The notes under the pieces: generated by a model
What the model saw: only the letters and a program-made list of their open reading frames with translations
The model's database searches: none
What the model was told of the DNA's origin: nothing
Translations under genes and position numbers: made by a program
Shown: in pieces, positions 19,376-26,726 of the stretch
Layout of the letters: every line of letters starts with the position of its first letter
Position numbering within the stretch: position 1 is the first letter of the stretch
NCBI RefSeq assembly: GCF_000420165.1
Contig: NZ_ATUK01000012.1
Coordinates: 62,001-126,000 of the forward strand
From: Thioalkalivibrio sp. AKL19
Lineage (GTDB): Bacteria; Pseudomonadota; Gammaproteobacteria; Ectothiorhodospirales; Ectothiorhodospiraceae
Length of the DNA stretch: 64,000 nucleotides
Direction of reading: 5' to 3'

Positions 19376-19404
19376 TTGACCCCCAACAACAGCCATGTGC
19401 TAAT
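19376..19404 (+). promoter_or_regulatory. Promoter of the DUF3800 leader
   Basis: TTGACC (19376-19381) is followed by a 17-bp spacer and GCTAAT (19399-19404), a good sigma70-type match in GC-rich surroundings. Transcription would start near 19411, at the base of the first hairpin of the leader. Confidence 0.6.
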
Positions 19405-19409
19405 CTCTA

Positions 19410-19528
19410 GCGAGTGAGTCGGGTACGCTGCCTCTCGCGGTGTGCGAAGTCGTTACTTCCCCGGCTCCCTTCATTTTTCAAAGGCTACCTCCGGGTAGCC
19501 TTTTCTGTATCCAGGGAAGGATCAGGTC
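19410..19528 (+). ncRNA. Candidate structured leader RNA upstream of DUF3800 (DUF3800-motif-like)
   Basis: Three hairpins can be drawn from the sequence. GCGAG (19410-19414) pairs with CTCGC (19434-19438). GAAGT-CGTT-ACTTC occupies 19446-19459. AAGGCTACC with a TCCG loop and GGTAGCCTT, followed by TTTTC, occupies 19480-19505 and looks like an intrinsic terminator. The DUF3800 ATG follows 24 nt later. Comparative genomics has described a series of 'DUF3800' RNA motifs (I to XI) located upstream of DUF3800 genes; whether this is one of them needs a covariance-model search. It could be an attenuator or a separate RNA of about 95 nt. Confidence 0.5.
19480..19505 (+). terminator. Terminator-like hairpin before DUF3800
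   Basis: A perfect stem (AAGGCTACC / GGTAGCCTT, extendable by one A-T pair) with a TCCG tetraloop is followed by TTTTC. It lies inside the leader, upstream of the DUF3800 ribosome-binding site, so it could terminate the leader or attenuate DUF3800 expression. Confidence 0.65.
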
Positions 19529-20227
19529 ATGCATCTTCTTTATCTCGATGAATCCGGGAGCGTTACCAACAAGAACGACAAGTACTTTGTTCTTGCAGGC
19601 ATCAGTGTGTTCGAGCGCCAGGCCCATTACATCGAACAGGATCTCAACTCGATTGCCGCCCGCTTCAATCCCGACTCACCCCACGAGATCGAACTCCACG
19701 GTTCCCCGATGCGCAGCGGGAAGAACAGCTGGCGCCGTTTCCCCAAGGAGATGCGTCACGCCGCCCTGATCGACGCCCTTCGGGTCATACCCGGACGGAC
19801 CTCCCGGGGTGTCCGGCTATTCGGGGGGGTGGTGAAAAAATCCGCCATTCCGGACGAAGACCCGGTAGAACATCTGTTTGAACAGCTTTGCAACCGTTTC
19901 GACCTGTTCCTGCGGCGGTTGTACACAAAGCATGACGACGCACAACGCGGACTCATCCTGCTGGACAAGTCATCCACGGAAACCCGAATTCAGACTCTCG
20001 CGCGTGATTTCAAGCACACAGGGCATACTTGGGGACGCACTCGGAACTATGCAGAGGTACCTGTATTTCTGGACTCTCAGGCCTCGCGCCTGATTCAGCT
20101 TGCCGATCTGGTCGCCCATGCCATTTACCGCCACCATGAACACCAGGACAGCGAGTTATTCCGAGAAATCGCGGGGTGCTTCGACCAGGAAGGGCCCACG
20201 GAACATGGCTACTATTTGCGCTGCTGA
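19529..20227 (+). CDS. DUF3800 domain-containing protein
   Basis: A 232-residue protein of the DUF3800 family. The N-terminal YLDESG (5-10) and the late DSQASRLIQLADLVAHAIY (182-200) are the two signature motifs; LLDKSST near 144-150 is a third conserved acidic patch. The distribution of acidic residues resembles an RNase H-like nuclease fold, but activity is not established. DUF3800 genes are patchily distributed, often in accessory or defence-related regions. Codon use and base composition are less GC-rich than in proS and the SLC13 gene on either side. An AAGGA ribosome-binding site precedes the ATG, and a hairpin-rich leader lies upstream. Confidence 0.9.
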   Translation: MHLLYLDESGSVTNKNDKYFVLAGISVFERQAHYIEQDLNSIAARFNPDSPHEIELHGSPMRSGKNSWRRFPKEMRHAALIDALRVIPGRTSRGVRLFGGVVKKSAIPDEDPVEHLFEQLCNRFDLFLRRLYTKHDDAQRGLILLDKSSTETRIQTLARDFKHTGHTWGRTRNYAEVPVFLDSQASRLIQLADLVAHAIYRHHEHQDSELFREIAGCFDQEGPTEHGYYLRC

Positions 20228-20330
20228 GCCTCGGGTTACCAGCACAACAACACTCACATGGCAGCACTCCACCCATCATCCTACCTAGGTTCTAAGTCTC
20301 GTCATTGACAGCATAAGCTTCACACTTGAG

Positions 20331-22166
20331 ATGGGAATCGTGTTCGGCCTGCTGGGGCTGACGATCCTGCTGTTCGTCACGGAGGTGATCCGGATCGACC
20401 TGGCGGCGCTGAGCGTGCTGTTCCTGCTGGGCATGGTCGCGCTGGTGCCGGGGGTCGCGCCGATCGTCGAGGGCGAAGCGCTGTTTTCCGGCTTCGCCTC
20501 GAACGCGGTGATCGCGATCATCGCGGTGATGATCATCGGCAAGGGGCTGGACCGCTCCGGCGTGATGAACCGCCTGGCGGACCTGATCCTGCGCTTCGGC
20601 GGGCACACCGAGCGCCGGGTAATGGCCACGACCTCGGGTGCGGTGGGCATCATCACCAGCTTCATGCAGAACATCGGCGCGGCCGCCCTTTTCATGCCGG
20701 TGATCAACCGCATCGGCGCGGCGGCAAGCATCCCGCGTTCGCGCCTGCTGATGCCGATGGGCTTCGCCGCGATCGTCGGCGGCACCCTCACGCTGGTCGC
20801 CTCCAGCCCGCTGATCCTGCTGAACGACCTGCTGCCGGAACATGTCGAGGGGTTCGGGCTGTTCGACGTGACGCCGGTCGGGCTGGCCCTGCTGGCCATG
20901 CTGATCCTGTACTTCGCCCTGTTCGGCAAGTGGGTCCTGCCCGCCCGCGATCCGCTGGGCGAAGACCCGGACGAGAGCCGTGTGCAGACCACCTCGGCCT
21001 GGTTCCGCGACGTCTACGGGATGGACTTCGGCGTGCGCGAGGCGCGTCTCGGCGAGGACAGCTCGCTGGCCGGGCGCAGCGTGGGCGACTTCGAGGCGGC
21101 CTTCGGCGTCCACGTGGTCGGCGTCACCACGGGGGACGAGACCCGCATCGAGCCGAACCGGGATGTCGAGCTGGAACGCGGCGCGCACCTGGCGATCCTC
21201 GGTCCGGTCAGCACGATCGACAAGACCTGTGACCAGACCGGGACGGTCCTGAAGGACGAACTGGACGTGTTCGCGCGCGCCCTGTCCGCCCGCCATGGCG
21301 GGATCGCCGAGATCATCATCCCGCCCGGCTCCGACCTGATCGGGCAGACCGTTCGCGACAAGGGCATGCGCCGCACCTACGGCATCTCGGTGCTGCGCAT
21401 CCAGCGCGGCGACGACCTGATCATCGACGAAGTCCCGGATACCGCGCTGAAGGCCGGCGACACCCTGGTCGTGCACACCCCGTGGGAGAACCTCCAGGCA
21501 CTGGAGGACGACCGCGCCTTCGTCGTGGTCACCAGTCGCTACCCGCGGCGCAAGCAAGAGGCCTCGAAGACCCACCGACCGCTGGCCGCGCTCGGCTCCC
21601 TGGCGCTGGGGCTGGGGCTGGTGCTGTTCACCGACCTCCCGCTGGCGCTGGCCCTGCTGGGCGGCGCGCTGGGAATGATCTTCAGCGGTGTCATCAACAT
21701 GGACGAGGCCTACCGCGGCATCAGCTGGAAGACCGTATTCCTGCTCGCCTCGCTGATCCCGCTGGGACTGGCGGTGGAGAACTCCGGCGCCGGCGAGTGG
21801 ATCGCGACCAACGGCATGCAGCAGCTGGAGGGGATGCCCGTGTGGGTGCTACAGGTCGCGGTCTTCCTGCTGACCACCTTCTTCACGCTGGTAATGTCCA
21901 ACGTCGGCGCCACCGTGCTGCTGGTGCCATTGGCAGTCAGCTTTGCGAGCGTCGCCCAGGGCATGGGCATCGACGCCGATCCGCGGGTATTCGCGCTGAT
22001 CGTCGCGATCGCCGCCTCCAACTCCTTCATCCTGCCCACCCACCAGGTCAATGCCCTGATCATGGACCCGGGCGGCTACCGTGTAGCCGACTACCTGCGC
22101 GCCGGGGCCGGCGTGACGGTGCTGTTCATGGTCGTCTCGCTGATCGTCATCAACCTGCTCTTCTGA
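20331..22166 (+). CDS. SLC13/DASS family anion transporter with two RCK_C (TrkA-C) domains
   Basis: A 611-residue membrane transporter. The N-terminal half has about six helices (VFGLLGLTILLFVTEV onward) and a SFMQNIGAAALFMPV hairpin typical of the family. Two RCK_C domains follow at about 225-305 and 310-395; the second contains VRDKGMRRTYGISVLRIQR. The C-terminal half repeats the fold, with VMSNVGATVLLVPLA and SNSFILPTHQVNALIM. This architecture is that of SAC1/SLT-type sodium:sulfate or related anion permeases, but the substrate is not proven. The ATG lies immediately after the right copy of the 11-bp direct repeat and has no good ribosome-binding site of its own. Confidence 0.92.
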   Translation: MGIVFGLLGLTILLFVTEVIRIDLAALSVLFLLGMVALVPGVAPIVEGEALFSGFASNAVIAIIAVMIIGKGLDRSGVMNRLADLILRFGGHTERRVMATTSGAVGIITSFMQNIGAAALFMPVINRIGAAASIPRSRLLMPMGFAAIVGGTLTLVASSPLILLNDLLPEHVEGFGLFDVTPVGLALLAMLILYFALFGKWVLPARDPLGEDPDESRVQTTSAWFRDVYGMDFGVREARLGEDSSLAGRSVGDFEAAFGVHVVGVTTGDETRIEPNRDVELERGAHLAILGPVSTIDKTCDQTGTVLKDELDVFARALSARHGGIAEIIIPPGSDLIGQTVRDKGMRRTYGISVLRIQRGDDLIIDEVPDTALKAGDTLVVHTPWENLQALEDDRAFVVVTSRYPRRKQEASKTHRPLAALGSLALGLGLVLFTDLPLALALLGGALGMIFSGVINMDEAYRGISWKTVFLLASLIPLGLAVENSGAGEWIATNGMQQLEGMPVWVLQVAVFLLTTFFTLVMSNVGATVLLVPLAVSFASVAQGMGIDADPRVFALIVAIAASNSFILPTHQVNALIMDPGGYRVADYLRAGAGVTVLFMVVSLIVINLLF

Positions 22167-22233
22167 ACGCGGTTCAGGTTCGGTACAGCCTCGGTGGAGA
22201 GACTGACGGCATCGCCCTAAACCGGAACCCGAG

Positions 22234-22848
22234 ATGTCTGAAACCCTCCGTGGAATGTTGCCCCTGGCGGTTGTATCCATGGCGTTGCTCCTGGCCGCCT
22301 GCAGCCCGCGGATCTACGGAGTAAGCGAGGAACAGTGGGACGCGATGGGCGAGGCCGAGCGTGTCGAGGCCATCCGCGCCTGGGAATCGGTGCAGAAGGC
22401 GCGCGAGGCCCGCCTGCAGGCCGAAGCCGAGCAGGAGACGGCCCTGGCGGCCGAACGCGCGGCGCAGGTCGCCGCGATCCGCAGCGGCGATGCGGGGCTG
22501 CCGGGGGACCTGATCCGCGTCAGCCTGCGCGACGGGACCCTGCGCATCGGCGGTCGCGAACGGGCGCTGGAGCCGACAAGCTTTACCCTTGCCAATGGCG
22601 AGACCCGCAGCATCGAGGTCCACGCCGAGCGCTATCGCAGCGAGCTCGACGTCGCCTATGAAGACGGCCTCTTGCTGATCGACCTGCCGCGCCATTCCCG
22701 CACCGGGGCAGCACGCGTCACCTGGGACGGCGACTGGATGCACGGAGCCGAGACCCGCATCCAGTCGGACGGGCCGCACCGACTGCGCAACGTGCGGGCC
22801 TTCGTTCAGGTCATTCCGCCACCGGGCCACCCGCTGCGGCGCTACTGA
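22234..22848 (+). CDS. Putative lipoprotein, unknown function
   Basis: A 204-residue protein with a lipoprotein signal: hydrophobic residues 8-22 ending in the lipobox LAAC, so C23 would be lipidated. After the signal, residues about 35-85 are a charged, Ala/Glu/Arg-rich helix likely to form a coiled coil (WDAMGEAERVEAIRAWESVQKAREARLQAEAEQE in part). The C-terminal 110 residues look beta-rich, with repeated polar strands (LRIGGRERALEPTSFTLANG). I do not recognise a family. It lies between the SLC13 gene and the convergent acylphosphatase, and is probably anchored in the outer or inner membrane facing the periplasm. Confidence 0.75.
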   Translation: MSETLRGMLPLAVVSMALLLAACSPRIYGVSEEQWDAMGEAERVEAIRAWESVQKAREARLQAEAEQETALAAERAAQVAAIRSGDAGLPGDLIRVSLRDGTLRIGGRERALEPTSFTLANGETRSIEVHAERYRSELDVAYEDGLLLIDLPRHSRTGAARVTWDGDWMHGAETRIQSDGPHRLRNVRAFVQVIPPPGHPLRRY

Positions 22849-22859
22849 CCCCCATCGGC

Positions 22860-23150
22860 TCAACCCGTGGAGAAGTCGCCCGGCGCCGGGTCGGGCGGTG
22901 GCAACTCCTCGGCCTCCACCGCGTCCACCCGCGCCATGCGCGGGCCGTCCGCCAGCCACTCCTCCAGCGCGTCCAGCGCCTTGCGCGGGCCCACGGCCAG
23001 CACCTCGACGCTGCCGTCCGGTTCGTTGCGGGCATAACCGGTCAGGCCCAGACGTTTCGCTTCGTCGCGAGTGGATGCGCGGAAGAACACGCCCTGTACC
23101 CGGCCGCTGACACGCCAGCGGCGGGCATGGTTATCATTGGCCTCCGTCAT
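22860..23150 (-). CDS. acyP: Acylphosphatase
   Basis: A 96-residue protein of normal acylphosphatase size (90-100). It hydrolyses carboxyl-phosphate anhydrides such as acetyl or carbamoyl phosphate in the cytosol. The signature [12 protein letters not shown] contains the substrate-binding R24, and [12 protein letters not shown] contains the catalytic N42. It is a single gene on the minus strand, convergent with the lipoprotein gene and divergent from the ArsC-like gene; only 23 bp separate the two divergent starts, so their promoters must overlap the neighbouring coding regions. Confidence 0.95.
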   Translation of the reverse strand: MTEANDNHARRWRVSGRVQGVFFRASTRDEAKRLGLTGYARNEPDGSVEVLAVGPRKALDALEEWLADGPRMARVDAVEAEELPPPDPAPGDFSTG

Positions 23151-23173
23151 TTGTTGTCCTCCGGAGTGGATTC

Positions 23174-23530
23174 ATGTCCGATGCCCCTACGCTGTACCAC
23201 AACCCGCGCTGCAGCAAGTCGCGCGCGACCCTGGAGCTGTTGCGCGAGCAGGGCGTGGAGCCGCAGATCGTCGAATACCTGAAGACCCCGCCGGATGCCG
23301 CCACCCTGCGCGCCATCGTCGACCGGCTGGGCATCGCCCCGCGCGATCTCCTGCGCACCGGCGAGGCGGAGTACCGCGAACTGGGCCTGAAGGATGCCGA
23401 GCTGGACGACGAGGCACTGATCCAGACCATGGTCCAGCACCCGAAACTGATCGAGCGGCCGATCCTCGTGTACGGCGACCGGGCCCGCGTCGGGCGCCCG
23501 CCGGAGCAGGTGCTGGAGATCCTGTCGTGA
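23174..23530 (+). CDS. arsC: Arsenate reductase family (ArsC, glutaredoxin-coupled type)
   Basis: A 118-residue thioredoxin-fold protein with YHNPRCSKSR (8-17), containing the catalytic C13. The downstream ERPILVYGDRARVGRPPEQV supplies the arginines that bind arsenate in the R773 ArsC family. Length matches YfgD/ArsC. No arsR or arsenite efflux gene is nearby, so it may be a housekeeping YfgD-like paralogue rather than part of an arsenic-resistance operon. A GGAG lies about 9 bases before the ATG. Its stop overlaps the GTG start of the WrbA gene. Confidence 0.9.
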   Translation: MSDAPTLYHNPRCSKSRATLELLREQGVEPQIVEYLKTPPDAATLRAIVDRLGIAPRDLLRTGEAEYRELGLKDAELDDEALIQTMVQHPKLIERPILVYGDRARVGRPPEQVLEILS

Positions 23531-24138
23531 GCGCGGCCCCCGAGGTCCTGGTGCTGTACTACAGCCGCTACGGGGCGACCGCCGAGCTGGCCCGCCACGT
23601 CGCCAGCGGCGTGGAACGGGGCGGCGCGGTTGCCCGCGTGCGCACCGTCCCGCCGGTCAGCACCCGCATTGCTGGTGACACCCCGGCGGTTCCCGCCGAC
23701 GGTCCGCCCTACGCGGAGACCCGCGACCTCGAAGAATGTGCCGGGCTGGTGATGGGCTCGCCCACCCGCTTCGGCAACATGGCCGCGCCGCTCAAGCACT
23801 TTCTCGACGGCACCAGCGGACTGTGGGCCAGCGGGGGGCTGGTGGACCGACCGTTCGGGCTGTTCACCAGCACCGCCACCCAGCACGGCGGCCAGGAAAC
23901 CACCCTGTTGACCATGGCCCTGCCGCTGATCCACCAGGGAATGCTCTGGGTCGGCGTGCCCTACACCGTGCCGGAACTCAGCACCACGACCTCGGGCGGC
24001 TCGCCGTACGGCGCCAGCCACGTCGCCGGTGGCCAGGGCGAGCACCCGGTCACGCGGGAGGAGCAGCGTATCGCCGCGGCCCTGGGCGAGCGGGTCGGCC
24101 GGATCACGCGACGCCTGCAGGCCGGGGATCCGGCATGA
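23527..24138 (+). CDS. wrbA: NAD(P)H:quinone oxidoreductase WrbA (flavodoxin fold)
   Basis: A 203-residue flavoprotein. It begins at a GTG overlapping the ArsC stop (GTGA). The FMN phosphate loop is YYSRYGATAELAR (about 10-22). GSPTRFGNMAAPLKHFLD and STATQHGGQETT are the other WrbA signatures, and the C-terminal GGQGEHPVTREEQRIA closes the active site. WrbA proteins form tetramers and carry out two-electron reduction of quinones, avoiding semiquinone radicals. The arsC-wrbA-DUF2069 order with 4-bp overlaps is common in gammaproteobacteria and shows a single transcription unit. Confidence 0.94.
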   Translation: MSAAPEVLVLYYSRYGATAELARHVASGVERGGAVARVRTVPPVSTRIAGDTPAVPADGPPYAETRDLEECAGLVMGSPTRFGNMAAPLKHFLDGTSGLWASGGLVDRPFGLFTSTATQHGGQETTLLTMALPLIHQGMLWVGVPYTVPELSTTTSGGSPYGASHVAGGQGEHPVTREEQRIAAALGERVGRITRRLQAGDPA

Positions 24139-24491
24139 TCCTCGCGGCACGCGGGCTGGCGCTGATCGCCTATCTGGTCCTGATCGGACTGATCCTGGTC
24201 TGGACCACCTGGATCGACCCGCCGGAGATCGTGCCGATCTCGGTGGCGCTGGTGATCCTCGTCCTGCCGCTGCTGTTCCCGCTACGCGGAATGCTGCACG
24301 GACGCCGCTACACCCACGCCTGGTCCAGCCTGCTGGCGCTGGCCTACATCACCCTCGGCATCACGCTGGCCGCCGCGGCGGACGCCCGGATCTACGGCGT
24401 GCTGATGACGGCCGCCAGCCTCGCCTGGTTCGCCGGCTGCCTGCTCTACGTCAAGCTGGATGCCCGCCGCGCCCGCCAGGTGACGTCCTGA
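24135..24491 (+). CDS. DUF2069 family membrane protein
   Basis: A 118-residue protein with about four hydrophobic segments (near 5-23, 33-50, 63-83, 88-108). The pattern RGLLHGRRYTHAW-like (here RGMLHGRRYTHAWSSLL) and an acidic AAAADARIYG segment fit DUF2069, a family of small inner-membrane proteins of unknown function encoded next to wrbA. Its ATG overlaps the wrbA stop (ATGA). It closes the arsC-wrbA operon and is followed by a repeat-filled gap of 385 bp. Confidence 0.88.
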   Translation: MILAARGLALIAYLVLIGLILVWTTWIDPPEIVPISVALVILVLPLLFPLRGMLHGRRYTHAWSSLLALAYITLGITLAAAADARIYGVLMTAASLAWFAGCLLYVKLDARRARQVTS

Positions 24492-24503
24492 TCGTTTCAT
24501 TCG

Positions 24504-24873
24504 CCACAAAGCGCACGAAGGCACGAAGAAGGGTCAGGTCAAGGTCAAGGGTGATTCACAGGAAGATAGGAAGGATGGAAGAAAGGCAATTTATTGGTTG
24601 GAACGGATAGCCCGGAACACCATAGCGGTGCGCAGTGCCTCGCCTACACTCGTCATCCCGGACACCGCGCAGCGGTGATCCGGGATCTCCCCACAGTGGT
24701 TATCCTGCGCCGGAGATCCCGGCTCTGCGCTGCGCTCCGGACGGGATGACGAGCGGCCTGGAGGCTACCCCTGCAAGTCCTTACGCGCTCGGCACCCATA
24801 TAGAACCTTCCCGTCTTCCTACCTTCCTGTAGAACGCCCTTGACCTGGCCCTTCTCCGGGCACTTCGTGGTGG
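24504..24873. repeat. Nested inverted repeats filling the DUF2069-hda gap
   Basis: This 385-bp gap holds no gene. An outer imperfect inverted repeat has its left arm at 24504-24581 (starting CCACAAAGCGCACGAAGG) and right arm at 24806-24873. The arms share AAGAAGGG(T/C)CAGGTCAA and ACAGGAAG(A/G)TAGGAAG in opposite orientation. Inside it lies an unrelated inverted repeat at 24651-24751, with arms beginning GTCATCCCGG and ending CGGGATGAC. The inner type is a widespread intergenic palindrome. The structure lies between two converging genes and could act as a bidirectional terminator; the few ORFs here are artefacts. Confidence 0.75.
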
Positions 24874-24876
24874 ACG

Positions 24877-25611
24877 TCAGGACCGCGCGAGCTGATCGCG
24901 GACGAAGGGGATGGTCAGGCGCCGCTGCTCGGCCAGGGCGGCCAGGTCCAGGCGGTCCAGCAGCTCCAGTAGCGCCACCAGATCGCGGCGGTAGTGGCGC
25001 AGCAGGTATTCGGCCACCGCCTCCGGCAGCTCCAGGCCGCGCAGCACCGCGCGCTGGGCGAGGATACGCTTGAGGTCTTCCTCCTCCGGTACCTGCATGC
25101 GGAAGACCGGCCCCCACGCGAGGCGCGAGGTCAGATCCGGGAGACGGCTGCCGAGACCATCCGGCGCATGGGTCGCCGCCAGCAGGACCCGGCAGCCTCC
25201 ATCGCGCAGCCGGTTCAGCAGCCCGAACAGGGCCTCGTCCCAGTCGCCCTGTCCGACCACCGCGTCGAGATCATCCAGCGCCACCAGGCGCGCACGCTCC
25301 AGCCCGTCGAGAACGGCCAGCGGGGAGACATCGGCAACCTCTGCCAGCGGCAGGTAGACCACCGGCTCGCCGCGTTCGTGACCCTGATGACAGGCCGCCT
25401 GCAGCAGGTGGGTCTTACCCACGCCCGGCGGGCCGTGCAGCAGGATCTGCGGCTCGGTCATCCCGACCCCGACGGCCAGGGCCTCCACCGCGTCCCGCGC
25501 CAACGGGTTGCCACCGGGGTAAAAGCCGGCAAAGCGCGACGTATCCCGCAGGCGCAGGTCCAGCGGGAGCTGGCGCTGGGGGGCGGCCTCGCGACCCTGG
25601 CCGGCACTCAT
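24877..25611 (-). CDS. hda: DnaA regulatory inactivator Hda
   Basis: A 244-residue AAA+ protein resembling the DnaA core without its DNA-binding domain. The N-terminal QLPLDL (14-19) is the beta-clamp-binding motif. Walker A is GPPGVGKTH (60-68); the Walker B-like segment is LVALDDLDAV. With the DNA-loaded clamp, Hda stimulates ATP hydrolysis by DnaA and prevents re-initiation of replication. The length is normal. Its ATG overlaps the stop of the PerM-like gene (ATGA), and the order DUF2066, PgsA-like, PerM, Hda divergent from purM is a conserved gammaproteobacterial arrangement. Confidence 0.95.
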   Translation of the reverse strand: MSAGQGREAAPQRQLPLDLRLRDTSRFAGFYPGGNPLARDAVEALAVGVGMTEPQILLHGPPGVGKTHLLQAACHQGHERGEPVVYLPLAEVADVSPLAVLDGLERARLVALDDLDAVVGQGDWDEALFGLLNRLRDGGCRVLLAATHAPDGLGSRLPDLTSRLAWGPVFRMQVPEEEDLKRILAQRAVLRGLELPEAVAEYLLRHYRRDLVALLELLDRLDLAALAEQRRLTIPFVRDQLARS

Positions 25612-26726
25612 TGGGGGGGTGCCTCCGGATTCGAGGGCGCTTCCCCGGCATTCAGGCGCCGGTAATGCACCAGAAGATGCCGCACGCCAACGGCCAGGAT
25701 CGCCGCCACCGGCAGCGCCAGCAATACACCGAAAAATCCGAACAACTGCCCACCGGCCAGCACGGCAAAGATCACGGCGACCGGATGCAGGCCGGTCCGG
25801 TCCCCCACCAGCCAGGGCGTCAGGACCATGGACTCCAGCACCTGGGCGACGGCAAAGATCGCCAGCACGATCAGCAGCAGAGTCCAGCCATCGCCCTGCA
25901 CCAGCGCCGCGGCACTCGCCAGCAGCACACCGACGATGACACCGACATAGGGGATGAAGCTCACCACGCCCGCGATCAGGCCGATCGCCAGCCCCATCTC
26001 GACCCCCGCGACCGTCAGGGTGACCGCATAGAACAGACCGAGCGCCAGCATCACCAGCAACTGCCCGCGCAGGAAGGCCCCCAGTGTCTCGTCCGACTCC
26101 GCGGCAAAGGTCAGGACGGGAGGGCGCCAGGCCTGCGGCAGCAAGTCGCGCAACCCGTCCAGCAGGCGCGGCCAGTCACGCAACAGATAGAAGCTCACCA
26201 CCGGGATGAGCACGACGTTCAGCACCCCCAGCACCAGCGCGCCGGTGGAACTGCCGATCCATTGCAGCACACCGCCGGCCAGCCCGCCGGCCTCGCGCCA
26301 GTGTTCCGCGACCAGCCCCTGCAACGCGCCGGCGTCCAGCGGCGGCAGGGTGTCCCCGGCGAGGTCCTCCAGCCACGGACGCACCTGCTCGTCGAACCAG
26401 CCGAGGATCTGCGGCATCGCCAGCGTGAGCCGCTCGAACTGGGCGATGGCCAGCGGGATCAGGATCAGGATCAGCGCCGCCAGCCCCAGCATCACCAGCA
26501 GGAAGATCACCACGGTGGCCAGGGTGCGGGAGCGCCCAGTGCGCGCGGCCAGCCGCGTCACCAGCGGATTGAACAGATAGCCGATCAGCAGCGCGACGAC
26601 AAAGGGCGTGAGGATGGGCGCGAGAAGATACAGTGCCCCGCCCAGCACCAGCAGCCCGACCAGGGCGGCGAGTGTGGCGGCCGAAACCGGCCCGACTCGC
26701 TCGCGAAGCTCGGCACTCGTCTTCAT
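25608..26726 (-). CDS. AI-2E family transporter / PerM-like permease
   Basis: A 372-residue polytopic membrane protein of the AI-2E transporter superfamily. There are hydrophobic helices near 15-60 and 65-90, a soluble region with GWFDEQVRPWLEDLAG, and then a C-terminal helix cluster containing SFIPYVGVIVGVLLAS and VLESMVLTPWLVGDRTGLHPVAVIFAVLAGG, the strongest family signatures. The start is the ATG at 26724-26726; the frame upstream belongs to the neighbouring gene. The family is named for TqsA, but most members, including PerM, have no proven substrate. It overlaps both the phosphatidyltransferase upstream and hda downstream by 4 bp. Confidence 0.92.
   Translation of the reverse strand: MKTSAELRERVGPVSAATLAALVGLLVLGGALYLLAPILTPFVVALLIGYLFNPLVTRLAARTGRSRTLATVVIFLLVMLGLAALILILIPLAIAQFERLTLAMPQILGWFDEQVRPWLEDLAGDTLPPLDAGALQGLVAEHWREAGGLAGGVLQWIGSSTGALVLGVLNVVLIPVVSFYLLRDWPRLLDGLRDLLPQAWRPPVLTFAAESDETLGAFLRGQLLVMLALGLFYAVTLTVAGVEMGLAIGLIAGVVSFIPYVGVIVGVLLASAAALVQGDGWTLLLIVLAIFAVAQVLESMVLTPWLVGDRTGLHPVAVIFAVLAGGQLFGFFGVLLALPVAAILAVGVRHLLVHYRRLNAGEAPSNPEAPPQ

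Larger units (their letters stand above)
19369..20329 (+). mobile_element. Putative inserted cassette (structured leader + DUF3800 gene) bounded by an 11-bp direct repeat
   Basis: TTCACACTTGA occurs exactly at 19369-19379 and again at 20319-20329. Between the copies are a promoter, a structured leader, a DUF3800 gene and about 90 bp of trailing sequence. The content looks visibly less GC-rich than the flanks. Joining the outer sides restores an AGAGGAG purine block in front of the SLC13 start codon. No transposase, integrase or terminal inverted repeat is visible, so the mechanism is unknown. The direct repeat as a target-site duplication is inference. Confidence 0.5.

Noticed and set aside
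20305-20333. Consensus-like TTGACA upstream of the SLC13 gene
   Set aside because: No -10 box lies at the right distance; a transcript from it would start inside the gene.
23174-23530. Arsenic-resistance operon
   Set aside because: Only the ArsC-like gene is present, without arsR, arsB or acr3; a housekeeping YfgD-like role is as likely.
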